From Polyangiaceae bacterium (GTDB lineage: Bacteria > Myxococcota_A > Polyangia > Polyangiales > Polyangiaceae): 32,455 nucleotides of DNA. A program made the position numbers and the translations under genes. Below the pieces are notes generated by a model, which was not told where the DNA came from, did no database searches, and worked only from the letters and a program-made list of their open reading frames with translations. Positions 1 to 7,087 of this stretch are shown in pieces (within the stretch, counting starts at the first letter, position 1; the number at the start of each line of letters is the position of its first letter). Where the stretch lies: contig CANJMI010000028.1 in NCBI GenBank assembly GCA_947475525.1, positions 1 to 32,455 of the forward strand. The letters run 5' to 3'.

Positions 1-104
1 CGGCGGCGGCGGCGGCGGTGGTGGTCGTGGCGGCGGCGGTGGTCGCGGCGGCGGCGGCGGTGGTCGCGGCGGCGGTGGTCGCGGCGGCGGCGGCGGCGGC
101 GGCG
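1..104 (+). repeat. GGC/GGT/CGC low-complexity tract
   Basis: About 100 bases consist almost only of GGC, GGT and CGC triplets. The tract encodes the Gly/Arg tail of the gene entering from the left. Such tracts slip easily in replication and are prone to assembly error, so tail length may vary between strains. Confidence 0.9.
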
Positions 105-115
105 ATTCTTGGTGA
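1..115 (+). CDS. 3' end of a Gly/Arg-rich (RGG-tail) protein, truncated by window edge
   Basis: Reading from base 2, the frame gives 34 codons that are almost all Gly, interrupted by single Arg residues in an irregular (G)4-8-R pattern. It then reads Asp-Ser-Trp and ends at TGA 113-115. The choice of GGC/GGT for Gly and CGT/CGC for Arg is coherent codon use in this frame only; the other forward frames give poly-Arg/Trp or poly-Ala/Val. RGG-type tails are known from bacterial RRM RNA-binding proteins and DEAD-box helicases, where they bind RNA non-specifically. The catalytic or RRM part would lie left of the window, so the family is not decided here. A strong terminator 30 bases downstream supports a gene ending here. 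Confidence 0.6.
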   Translation, partial: GGGGGGGGRGGGGGRGGGGGGRGGGGRGGGGGGGDSW

Positions 116-144
116 GTTCCCTCAGCGCAGCCATGCGCTAATGA

Positions 145-174
145 CGGCGGGTTCCTTCGGGGGCTCGCCGTTTT
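145..174 (+). terminator. Rho-independent terminator with UUCG tetraloop
   Basis: Bases 145-155 pair with 160-170 over 11 positions (three G-T pairs) around the loop TTCG closed by C-G. Four T follow at 171-174. It lies 30 bases after the stop of the Gly/Arg-rich gene and isolates it from the kinase gene at 252. Confidence 0.8.
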
Positions 175-251
175 CCGTGAATGGGTCCGGGGGCCTTGGC
201 TCATGCCCTCGCGACCGAACGCGCTTTCCGGTGTAGGCTGCGAGCCCGCTC

Positions 252-1526
252 ATGTTGCTGGCTCCTGGCACCGCAGTTTCCGCGAAGTTGACGCTCGTGC
301 GCCTTCTCGGGGAGGGAGCGATGGGCAGCGTCTGGGTTGCAGACAGCGTGGGCTCGCCGCGACCGGTGGCCGTCAAATTCCTGGCCGCGCGCCCCTCCCG
401 CGACGCCCTCGCGCGCTTCCAGCGTGAAGCCTCGGCGGCCTCGAAACTCGAGAGCCCCAACGTCGTGCGCATTTTCGATCACGGTGCGACCGAGGACGGC
501 ACCCCGTACATCGTGATGGAGCTGCTCGAAGGCGAGACACTTGGCGAGCGGCTCACGCGTGTAGGTCGCCTCGGCCTCGATGACGTTGCAGCCATCGTTC
601 GCCAGATCGCCACCGCTCTCGACGCGGCCCACCGCCTCGGCATCGTCCATCGCGACATCAAACCCGACAACATCTTCATCGTTGGCGCCGACGACTTTCC
701 ACTCGTTAAATTGCTCGATTTCGGAATGGCGAAGCAGACGGACGGGACCGATCCCACGAGCGAGCTGACGGCCATGGGCGTCGCGGTAGGTACGCCCGAG
801 TACATGAGTCCCGAACAGGTGCTCGGTGGGCGTGACGTCGATCACCGATCCGACCTTTGGGCCCTCGGGGTCGTCGCTTACCGAGCGCTTGCCGGCGTTC
901 CACCGTTCGATGGCGCGTCACCTCACGCGCTCTTTTTCGCGATATGTCGCGGGGCTTATCGCCCGCTCGAAGAGGTCGGACTCGCGGCCCCTTTCGACCG
1001 CTGGTTTCAATCTGCGTTGAGCCCGAAGAAGACGAATCGTTTCGATAGCGGTCGTGCACTCGTGAGTGAATTCGACCTCGTCCTGCGGGAGGTGCGGGCA
1101 CTCGACGACGCATCCACCAACGAGGCGCTCGAGCCAACGGGCGAGTTCGATGCCTTCGCTCTGATGGAAGCCGCGACCGCCACCTCTGCCGCGGACGCGG
1201 CTGCCACGCAACAGAAGCGCGCGATTCTTGCGGCCCCTCCACTCGAACCAGACCTGCGGATAGACGAGTGGATCACCGAGTCGATGTCCATGCCACCGAC
1301 CGACTCGCATCCTGGCGAAACCTCCGCGCCGGGAGTGTTCGAGCGCGCATCGCAGCGTGGGGCGATTGCCGTCGTGGTTCGTGACGAGCTTGCGTCTCTC
1401 GAGGAAACCCCCTCCTCGGCACCTTCCTCGCTACCGGAGCGAAGGGGCCGAGCGAGCTTGGGAGTTGTTGCGTTCGTTATCCTCGTTCTGGCTGCCGTGG
1501 CTGCCGTGTTCCTTCGTGCGCGCTGA
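252..1526 (+). CDS. membrane-anchored Hanks-type serine/threonine protein kinase
   Basis: This 424-residue protein has a complete kinase domain at about residues 14-280. Visible motifs are the Gly-rich loop GEGAMGSVWVA (20-30), VAVK with Lys42, the helix-C Glu59, HRDIKPDN with catalytic Asp135, DFG at 156-158, and GTPEYMSPEQ closing the activation segment. A Ser/Thr/Glu-rich linker follows. The last ~22 residues are a hydrophobic segment ending in Arg, so the kinase should face the cytoplasm, held by a C-terminal anchor with almost nothing outside. The ATG at 252 gives 16 residues before the kinase core, exactly as in the second kinase of this window (9480-10883), which supports the start; there is no clear Shine-Dalgarno. 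Substrate is unknown. It lies 85 bases before the isoprenoid genes on the same strand and may be co-transcribed with them. Confidence 0.95.
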   Translation: MLLAPGTAVSAKLTLVRLLGEGAMGSVWVADSVGSPRPVAVKFLAARPSRDALARFQREASAASKLESPNVVRIFDHGATEDGTPYIVMELLEGETLGERLTRVGRLGLDDVAAIVRQIATALDAAHRLGIVHRDIKPDNIFIVGADDFPLVKLLDFGMAKQTDGTDPTSELTAMGVAVGTPEYMSPEQVLGGRDVDHRSDLWALGVVAYRALAGVPPFDGASPHALFFAICRGAYRPLEEVGLAAPFDRWFQSALSPKKTNRFDSGRALVSEFDLVLREVRALDDASTNEALEPTGEFDAFALMEAATATSAADAAATQQKRAILAAPPLEPDLRIDEWITESMSMPPTDSHPGETSAPGVFERASQRGAIAVVVRDELASLEETPSSAPSSLPERRGRASLGVVAFVILVLAAVAAVFLRAR

Positions 1527-1611
1527 CAAATCGAATTGACGAGGCCGAGCCTGGGCTTAGGCGTGGTACGTCCGTGATGCACACGCGCCGAACCACTCCG
1601 AGGAAGATGCG

Positions 1612-2697
1612 ATGACGGTCAAAGACCCCCGCTCGACTCCGCCGGCCGAGGGCGCCACGGCGCTCGTTCATCGCAAGGACCACCACATCGACATCTGCCT
1701 CCAGCAGGATGTCGGGTCCGCCCGATCGACTGGCCTCGGCGGCTATGCGATCGAGTACGACGCACTGCCCGAGATCGATCTCGCTGACGTCGACCTCGCC
1801 GTAACGGTTCTCGGGCGGCCGCTCCGCGCGCCTATTTTGATCGGTGCGATGACGGGCGGGACCGAGCGGGCCGGGGCCATCAACCGCAACTTGGCACGCG
1901 CAGCGGCGCGCACGGGAGTCGGCATGGCGCTCGGCTCGCAGCGCGCGATGATCGTCGACCCGTCGCTGACGGCCACGTTCGCGGGACGCGAGGCCGCGCC
2001 CGAGTTGCCGTTGCTCATCGGCAACGTCGGAGCCGTTCAGTTGAACTACGGCGTCGGCGCGGTGGCGATCCGCGCGGCCCTCGAGGCGGTTGGCGCTGAC
2101 GCGGTAAACCTCCATCTGAACGCACTTCAAGAGGCCATTCAGCCAGAGGGCGACACGCGCTTCTCTGGGCTGCATGCACGCATGACGGCGCTCATCCCCG
2201 AGCTTCGAGTGCCCGTCCTCGTCAAGGAAGTTGGCGCGGGGATCTCGCGTCGCGCGGCCGAAAAACTTGCGCTCTTGCCGCTTGCAGGCGTCGAGTCTGC
2301 GGGGGTCGGTGGAACGTCGTGGGCGAAGGTCGAGAGCTTTCGAGCGCCCGGCAACAGCGTGCAAGCCGAGGTCGGGCGCAGGCTCGCGGGCTTCGGTATT
2401 CCGACCGCCGACTCGATTCGACACTGCCGCGAGGCATTCGGCGACAGGCTTGTCATTGGGTCGGGCGGCCTGCGGAGCGGCTACGACGTCGCCGTGGCGA
2501 TCGCCCTGGGCGCCGATGTCGGGGCGCTCGCGAAACCGCTGCTCGAAGCCGCTGAGCTTAGTGAAGATGCCTGCGTGCACGCCTTGGAGACGTTGATCTA
2601 CGAGCTCCGAGTCGTTTGTTTTTGCGCCGGCGTCCGCAACATCCGCGAGCTCCGTACCGTGAGGCTTATCGCCGGTCCCGAGCACCAAAGCCGCTGA
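1612..2697 (+). CDS. fni: type 2 isopentenyl-diphosphate delta-isomerase (FMN/NADPH-dependent)
   Basis: This 361-residue enzyme interconverts IPP and DMAPP in the cytoplasm, giving the primer for prenyl chain synthesis. Family signatures are an N-terminal RKDHHIDI segment, MTGGTERAGAIN starting at Met80, the metal-binding NALQEAIQPEGD region with Gln173 and Glu174, and a C-terminal FMN-phosphate loop GSGGLRSGYD. Length fits the family (about 350). The start is well supported: AGGAAG at 1601-1606 lies 5 bases before the ATG. Its stop is 19 bases before the HMG-CoA reductase/prenyl synthase gene, so the two almost certainly form an operon. Type 2 isomerase is unrelated to the Nudix type 1 enzyme and is the form commonly found with bacterial mevalonate pathways. 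Confidence 0.95.
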   Translation: MTVKDPRSTPPAEGATALVHRKDHHIDICLQQDVGSARSTGLGGYAIEYDALPEIDLADVDLAVTVLGRPLRAPILIGAMTGGTERAGAINRNLARAAARTGVGMALGSQRAMIVDPSLTATFAGREAAPELPLLIGNVGAVQLNYGVGAVAIRAALEAVGADAVNLHLNALQEAIQPEGDTRFSGLHARMTALIPELRVPVLVKEVGAGISRRAAEKLALLPLAGVESAGVGGTSWAKVESFRAPGNSVQAEVGRRLAGFGIPTADSIRHCREAFGDRLVIGSGGLRSGYDVAVAIALGADVGALAKPLLEAAELSEDACVHALETLIYELRVVCFCAGVRNIRELRTVRLIAGPEHQSR

Positions 2698-2716
2698 TGC
2701 CACATCTGAGCTCACC

Positions 2717-5149
2717 ATGAACGCCACCTTCATCGACACCGAACCTGTAAACGTGCGCCTCCATTCGAGTGAGTTCAGCGGCTTTCACCGGCTTTCGCTC
2801 GAGGAGCGCCGCGCGTGCCTCGCGGAGGCGATAGGCCTGAGCGAGCGCGAGCTCGATATGTTGTCCTCCGACGGAGGCCTCTCGGACGAACAAGCGAATC
2901 GCATGGTCGAGAACGTCCTCGGCGTGATGAGCCTTCCGCTTGGATTGTGCGTGAATTTGCTGCTCGACGGCCGTGAATGTCTCGTGCCCATGGCGGTCGA
3001 AGAACCGAGCGTCGTCGCCGCGGCGAGCTTCGCGTCGAAGCTCCTGCGAGCCGGCGGCGGCGTGACCACCGAAGTCACCCCGCCGCACATGATTGGGCAA
3101 ATCCAGCTCCTCGATGTGCCCGACGTTGCAAGCGCCGAAGCCGCCGTGCTCGCGGCCAAGGCCGAGCTCCTCGCGGCCGCCAACGAGGGGCATCCAAGCC
3201 TCGTCGCCGCCGGTGGCGGTGCCATCGATCTCGAGGTCAAGCACCTCGCGCCACTGACCGAGGTCACGGGCGGCTTCCACGATCCGTGCGGCCCGATGAT
3301 GATCGTCCACCTCGTGGTCGACGTGCGCGATGCCATGGGAGCGAACGCCATCAACTCCATGTGCGAGCACCTAGCCCCTCGAATCTGTGAACTCTCCGGG
3401 GGCCGAGCGGGGCTGAAAATCCTCTCGAATTTGACCGATCGTCGCATGGTAATCGCGCGTGGACGCGTGCCGTTTTCAGCACTTGCGGGGCGTGGCTGCG
3501 GCAGCCCCGAGGAGCTCGCGCGGGGTATCGAGGAGGCCTCGGTATTCGCCGAGCGCGATCCCTACCGAGCGTGCACGCACAACAAGGGGATCATGAACGG
3601 CGTGGACTCCGTCATGCTCGCCTTCGGCCAGGATTGGCGCGCCGTCGAGGCGGGCGCCCATGCGTATGCGGCTCGCGACGGGCGCTACACGGCGCTCTCG
3701 CGCTGGCGCGTCGAAGGAGAGTTTCTCGTCGGGGTACTGGAGATGCCCCTCGCGGTGGGCACCGTCGGGGGTATCGCTCGCGTGCACCCAACAGTGAAAG
3801 TCGCGCGGCGCGTGGCCCGGGTGAACGGGGCCGCGGAGCTCGCTTCTATCGGCGCTGCCGTGGGGCTCGCGCAGAACTTGAGCGCGCTCCGTGCGATGGT
3901 CGCCGAGGGCATTCAGCGCGGGCACATGCGTCTTCACGCACGCAACGTCGCGGTCGAAGCCGGCGCGACCGGTGAGCGCATCCAGGAGGTCGCCGATCGA
4001 ATCGCGAGTCAACGCAACGTAAGCCTCGCCGCTGCGAAAGAAGCGCTCGCCGAGCTCGAGATCCAACGCCGCGCCGCGAGCACCATCCCGCCGATATACT
4101 CAGGCGACGTAGGTTCGATAGCTCTGCTCGAGCGATTTAGGGTCCTCCGCGACACGCACTGGCCCGAGATGGAAGAGCTGATGGGCCGGATGATGCGCGG
4201 CTCCACCCCCGCGGCCTCGACGCTCGTCGACATGTGCGACTACCACCTCACGACGGGTGGAAAACGTCTGCGCGCGCTCTTGCCCCTGCTCGTCGGCGAG
4301 GCACTCGGCGTCGACCCGAAGCGCATGGTCCCTTTCGGTGCCGCATGCGAGATGCTCCACAACGCAACGCTCGTTCACGACGACTTGCAGGACGGTGACC
4401 TGTTCCGCCGTGGTCGCATGACCGTATGGAATCGCTACGGCATCCCTCAAGCCGTGAACCTCGGCGACGCGATGTTCTACTTCGCGGTGCTGCTTACGCA
4501 ACAGCTCGATGCGCCTGCGCTCCGGCGCGAACAAGCAACGAAATTGCTCGTTTTCGAGACACTCCGGGTGATCGATGGCCAAGAGCGTGAATTCAGCCTG
4601 AAGACCAAGCCGGTCGTCGTGCTCGATGATTACTTCGCGATGGTCGAAGGAAAGACCAGTGGGCTCTTTGCACTTCCGATGGCGGGTGCCGCGACGTTGT
4701 GCGACGCCCCCGAGGAACTCTGCGCGGGGCTCGCCGAGTCTGCGCGCCACATGGGGGTCTTGTTCCAAATCCAGGATGACATGCTCGACCTTTACGGCGA
4801 GAAGGGCCGCGAACAACGCGGCAGCGACATCGCCGAAGGCAAGCGCAGCGTGCTCGTCGTCCACGCCCTCGAACACGGATCGAAGTCGGATGCGGGCTGG
4901 CTCCGCGAGGTCCTCGCTCGTGACCGTGCGGCGACGACCCAGCCGGAAATCGACCGTGCCGCGGCGCTCTTCATCGCGACGGGCTCGCGGCGTTTCGCGC
5001 TTCAGGAGATGACCGACCGCAAAGCGCGTGCACTCGCGGTGCCTGCCGTCGCTGCACGCCCCGAGCTTCAGGCGCTCGTTCGCGGCATGTGCGAGCTCTT
5101 CATGAGACCGATTCAGCCGTTGCTCGACGGCATCGAGCTCGGCCGCTGA
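2717..5149 (+). CDS. HMG-CoA reductase (class II) fused to trans-polyprenyl diphosphate synthase
   Basis: The protein has 810 residues in one uninterrupted frame. Residues ~15-430 are a class II HMG-CoA reductase that makes mevalonate. It carries the ENV catalytic Glu65, HNKGIMNG with Lys290, Asp306 in the following segment, and GHMRLHARN with His407, so the whole catalytic set is present. Residues ~470-810 are an all-helical prenyl transferase with GGKRLR, first Asp-rich motif DDLQD at 555-559 and second motif DDMLD at 687-691, both intact. The residues 4 and 5 before the first Asp motif are small (Thr, Ala). In known synthases this favours products of C20 or longer, so a GGPP-type product is inferred. 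The linker at ~435-470 is Ala/Glu-rich and helical. The mevalonate kinase, phosphomevalonate kinase and decarboxylase steps are not in the window. Normally these two enzymes are separate genes. Confidence 0.93.
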   Translation: MNATFIDTEPVNVRLHSSEFSGFHRLSLEERRACLAEAIGLSERELDMLSSDGGLSDEQANRMVENVLGVMSLPLGLCVNLLLDGRECLVPMAVEEPSVVAAASFASKLLRAGGGVTTEVTPPHMIGQIQLLDVPDVASAEAAVLAAKAELLAAANEGHPSLVAAGGGAIDLEVKHLAPLTEVTGGFHDPCGPMMIVHLVVDVRDAMGANAINSMCEHLAPRICELSGGRAGLKILSNLTDRRMVIARGRVPFSALAGRGCGSPEELARGIEEASVFAERDPYRACTHNKGIMNGVDSVMLAFGQDWRAVEAGAHAYAARDGRYTALSRWRVEGEFLVGVLEMPLAVGTVGGIARVHPTVKVARRVARVNGAAELASIGAAVGLAQNLSALRAMVAEGIQRGHMRLHARNVAVEAGATGERIQEVADRIASQRNVSLAAAKEALAELEIQRRAASTIPPIYSGDVGSIALLERFRVLRDTHWPEMEELMGRMMRGSTPAASTLVDMCDYHLTTGGKRLRALLPLLVGEALGVDPKRMVPFGAACEMLHNATLVHDDLQDGDLFRRGRMTVWNRYGIPQAVNLGDAMFYFAVLLTQQLDAPALRREQATKLLVFETLRVIDGQEREFSLKTKPVVVLDDYFAMVEGKTSGLFALPMAGAATLCDAPEELCAGLAESARHMGVLFQIQDDMLDLYGEKGREQRGSDIAEGKRSVLVVHALEHGSKSDAGWLREVLARDRAATTQPEIDRAAALFIATGSRRFALQEMTDRKARALAVPAVAARPELQALVRGMCELFMRPIQPLLDGIELGR

Positions 5150-5162
5150 GCGCCTGCGAAGT

Positions 5163-6179
5163 TCAAGGTTCCATCGCGGGCGAGTAGGCTCCGCGGGCCG
5201 CGAGCGCGTTTAGTTTCGCGCGGAGTGCGAACGCACTTTGGCCAGCCTGGACGTTGGCCGCTTTCCCCGACCAGGCTCGCAGCGCCGATTGCTGAAGCGC
5301 CCGCCCATACGAGAACGAGAGCTTCCACGGCAGGTTCTTGTGGCGCACGTTGATCGCGTTGAGGTTCGCGGTGGCTTCCGCCTCGCTCTGTCCACCCGAA
5401 AGAAACACGATGCCCGGAACTGCCGGGGGCACGCTCTGCTTCATCAGCCTCACCGTGGCGTCCGCGATGTCTTCGGTGGTGGATTGGTCTCTCGCCTTTT
5501 TTCCGGGGATCACCATGTTCGGCTTCAGCAAGATCCCTTCGAGCGCGACGCGGTGTTCGTAGAGCGCCTCAAAGACGAATGCGAGCGTGTGGCGCGAGAT
5601 CTCGTAGCAACGGTCGAGGCCGTGGTCGCCGTCCATCAGCACCTCCGGCGCGACTATCGGGACGATTCCCGCTTCTTGACAAAGGGCGGCGTAGCGGGCC
5701 AGCGCCTCCGCGTTCGCGCGCAAGCAAAGGTCGCTCGGGAGCCCCGGCGCGATGTCGATGACGGCACGCCACTTGGCGAACTCCACCCCACGCTTGGCGT
5801 AGCCGTCGAGGCGCTGACGAAGGCCGTCGAGTCCCTCGGTGATGCTCTCCCCCGGAGCGAAGGGCATAGGCTGTATGCCTTTATCGACTTTGATACCCGC
5901 GGCCACTCCTTCCTCTTGCAATAGCTCAATGAAGGTTCGGCCGTCTTTGGTGCGTTGACCGAGTGTTTCTTCACAGAATATGACGCCGCCAACATGGTCG
6001 GCCGCATCCTTCGTCGTAACGAGCAGCTCGCGGTAAGCGCGGCGATTCTCTTCGTTGTTATCGACCCCGAACATGGCGAAACGCTTGCCGATCGTGGCCG
6101 TGCTTTCGTCGGCCGCGAGCACGCCGCGGTACCCGCCGATGATGGCGTTGGCGATCTCATTCAGGGTGCGTTTGGACAT
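5163..6179 (-). CDS. class I fructose-bisphosphate aldolase
   Basis: This 338-residue protein is of the eukaryote-like class I family, which cleaves fructose-1,6-bisphosphate to DHAP and glyceraldehyde-3-phosphate through a lysine Schiff base. Seen are LAADES (Asp24), GVEFAKWRAV with Lys136, the Schiff-base motif GILLKPNMV with Lys219, and the phosphate-binding FLSGGQSE segment. Length is slightly shorter than the ~360 of animal enzymes. The ATG has GAGG four bases upstream on the coding strand. It converges with the reductase/prenyl synthase gene across only 13 bases and faces a divergent secreted-protein gene on its other side. It is a central-metabolism gene with no visible tie to its neighbours. 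Bacterial use of this class is less common than class II. Confidence 0.95.
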   Translation of the reverse strand: MSKRTLNEIANAIIGGYRGVLAADESTATIGKRFAMFGVDNNEENRRAYRELLVTTKDAADHVGGVIFCEETLGQRTKDGRTFIELLQEEGVAAGIKVDKGIQPMPFAPGESITEGLDGLRQRLDGYAKRGVEFAKWRAVIDIAPGLPSDLCLRANAEALARYAALCQEAGIVPIVAPEVLMDGDHGLDRCYEISRHTLAFVFEALYEHRVALEGILLKPNMVIPGKKARDQSTTEDIADATVRLMKQSVPPAVPGIVFLSGGQSEAEATANLNAINVRHKNLPWKLSFSYGRALQQSALRAWSGKAANVQAGQSAFALRAKLNALAARGAYSPAMEP

Positions 6180-6391
6180 GGTGCCTCGTCAGTCGTTCGT
6201 GAGACGAGCGGAACGCCGCCCCACGAGAAAACGTACACCCTCGCTCGTGAGAGCATGCGTCGATCCGAGGACCCTACGTTCGAAAGGAAGGACTTCTTGA
6301 ATGTCATGACCCATAGTCGGTAAAGTCCGCGGCGTGAGCTTCAGCGCGGGGTCGCTCTGTGCCGACGTGGCGTGAGCGAGAAGTAAGAATC

Positions 6392-7054
6392 ATGAATGCA
6401 CCAATATTTTTAATGGCTATGTCTGGGCTCGTTCTCGTGGCGCAGGTCAGCTGCACGAGCGAAGAAACGTCGAGCACGGCCGGTGCCGGCGGAGCTGCAT
6501 CGTCGAGCCAGTCCTCCACGAACTCATCGAACCAGTCCTCCACGAACTCGTCGAGCCAGTCCTCCACGAACTCGTCGAGCCAATCCTCCACGAACTCGTC
6601 GAGCCAGTCCTCCACGAACTCATCGAGCCAGTCGTCAACCACCGCGGCGGTGGCTACGGTATCGGTCACCGGAGGCGGCGTCGTTTACGTTCCGCATTGC
6701 AACCCCGTCACGAACGCGGGTTGCGAGCCGGGCTACGCTTGCGACTCGTCGATCAAATCGACGTTCATGTGCTACGAGCCGCCGAACGATGGGGCCCTGT
6801 GTGGCGCGTGCGACGTAAACGAGGGTCCGTGGTGCACAGGAGGGCTCACGTGCACCGACGACAAGGAGTGCGTGAAGTTCTGCTGTGACGATGGTGACTG
6901 CGGCACCGGGACCTGCTCGAAGGTGGACAGCGAGGGCGGGGTCCGTTTCGGCGGCGTCGACGTCGGTTTCTGCGTGAAGGACACTGGCAAGGCCGCGTGT
7001 GATGCGCCGGCGGTAGCGCCGTCCATGGGCAAGTGCATCACCGTGACACCGTGA
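6392..7054 (+). CDS. Cys-rich secreted protein or lipoprotein with SSQSSTNS repeats
   Basis: The 220-residue product starts with a hydrophobic signal (residues ~2-18) ending AQVSC. This resembles a lipobox, but position -3 is Gln, so lipid attachment is uncertain. Six 8-residue Ser/Thr/Asn/Gln repeats follow, then a region with about 18 Cys, probably disulfide-bonded. An upstream in-frame start at 6359 is possible, but the ATG at 6392 puts the hydrophobic signal at the N-terminus. The design of signal, low-complexity Ser/Thr linker and Cys-rich domain matches the lipoprotein at 27295 and is common in large myxobacterial genomes. I do not recognise a named family. A surface or envelope location is inferred, with no predicted activity. 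Confidence 0.8.
   Translation: MNAPIFLMAMSGLVLVAQVSCTSEETSSTAGAGGAASSSQSSTNSSNQSSTNSSSQSSTNSSSQSSTNSSSQSSTNSSSQSSTTAAVATVSVTGGGVVYVPHCNPVTNAGCEPGYACDSSIKSTFMCYEPPNDGALCGACDVNEGPWCTGGLTCTDDKECVKFCCDDGDCGTGTCSKVDSEGGVRFGGVDVGFCVKDTGKAACDAPAVAPSMGKCITVTP
6503..6640 (+). repeat. 24-bp tandem repeat, five full copies plus a partial
   Basis: Units of 24 bases begin at 6503, 6527, 6551, 6575 and 6599, with a partial sixth at 6623. Each encodes Ser-Ser-Gln-Ser-Ser-Thr-Asn-Ser with one or two base differences (one copy has Asn for the second Ser). The 24-base period keeps frame, so copy-number change would lengthen or shorten the linker without breaking the gene. Confidence 0.93.
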
Positions 7055-7087
7055 ACTGAGCGCGCTCGGCTACGAAGCGAAAGGCCC

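Noticed and set aside
1-104. Possible CRISPR or minisatellite at the left edge
   Set aside because: There are no spacers or fixed-length units; it is a triplet-based tract explained by a Gly/Arg-rich protein tail.
1477-2739. 420-codon open frame on the - strand
   Set aside because: It lies opposite the IPP isomerase, whose product has full family motifs. The antisense reading is Arg/Asp/Ala-rich with no domain; long antisense frames are normal in such high-GC DNA.
6503-6640. Possible CRISPR array
   Set aside because: The units are directly adjacent with no spacers and keep the reading frame of a coding gene.
6304-6669. - strand frame with repeated Trp-Leu-Asp-Glu-Phe-Val-Glu-Asp
   Set aside because: The repetition only mirrors the 24-bp DNA repeat of the + strand gene, which has a signal sequence and a Cys-rich domain. 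No start context or conserved end was seen.
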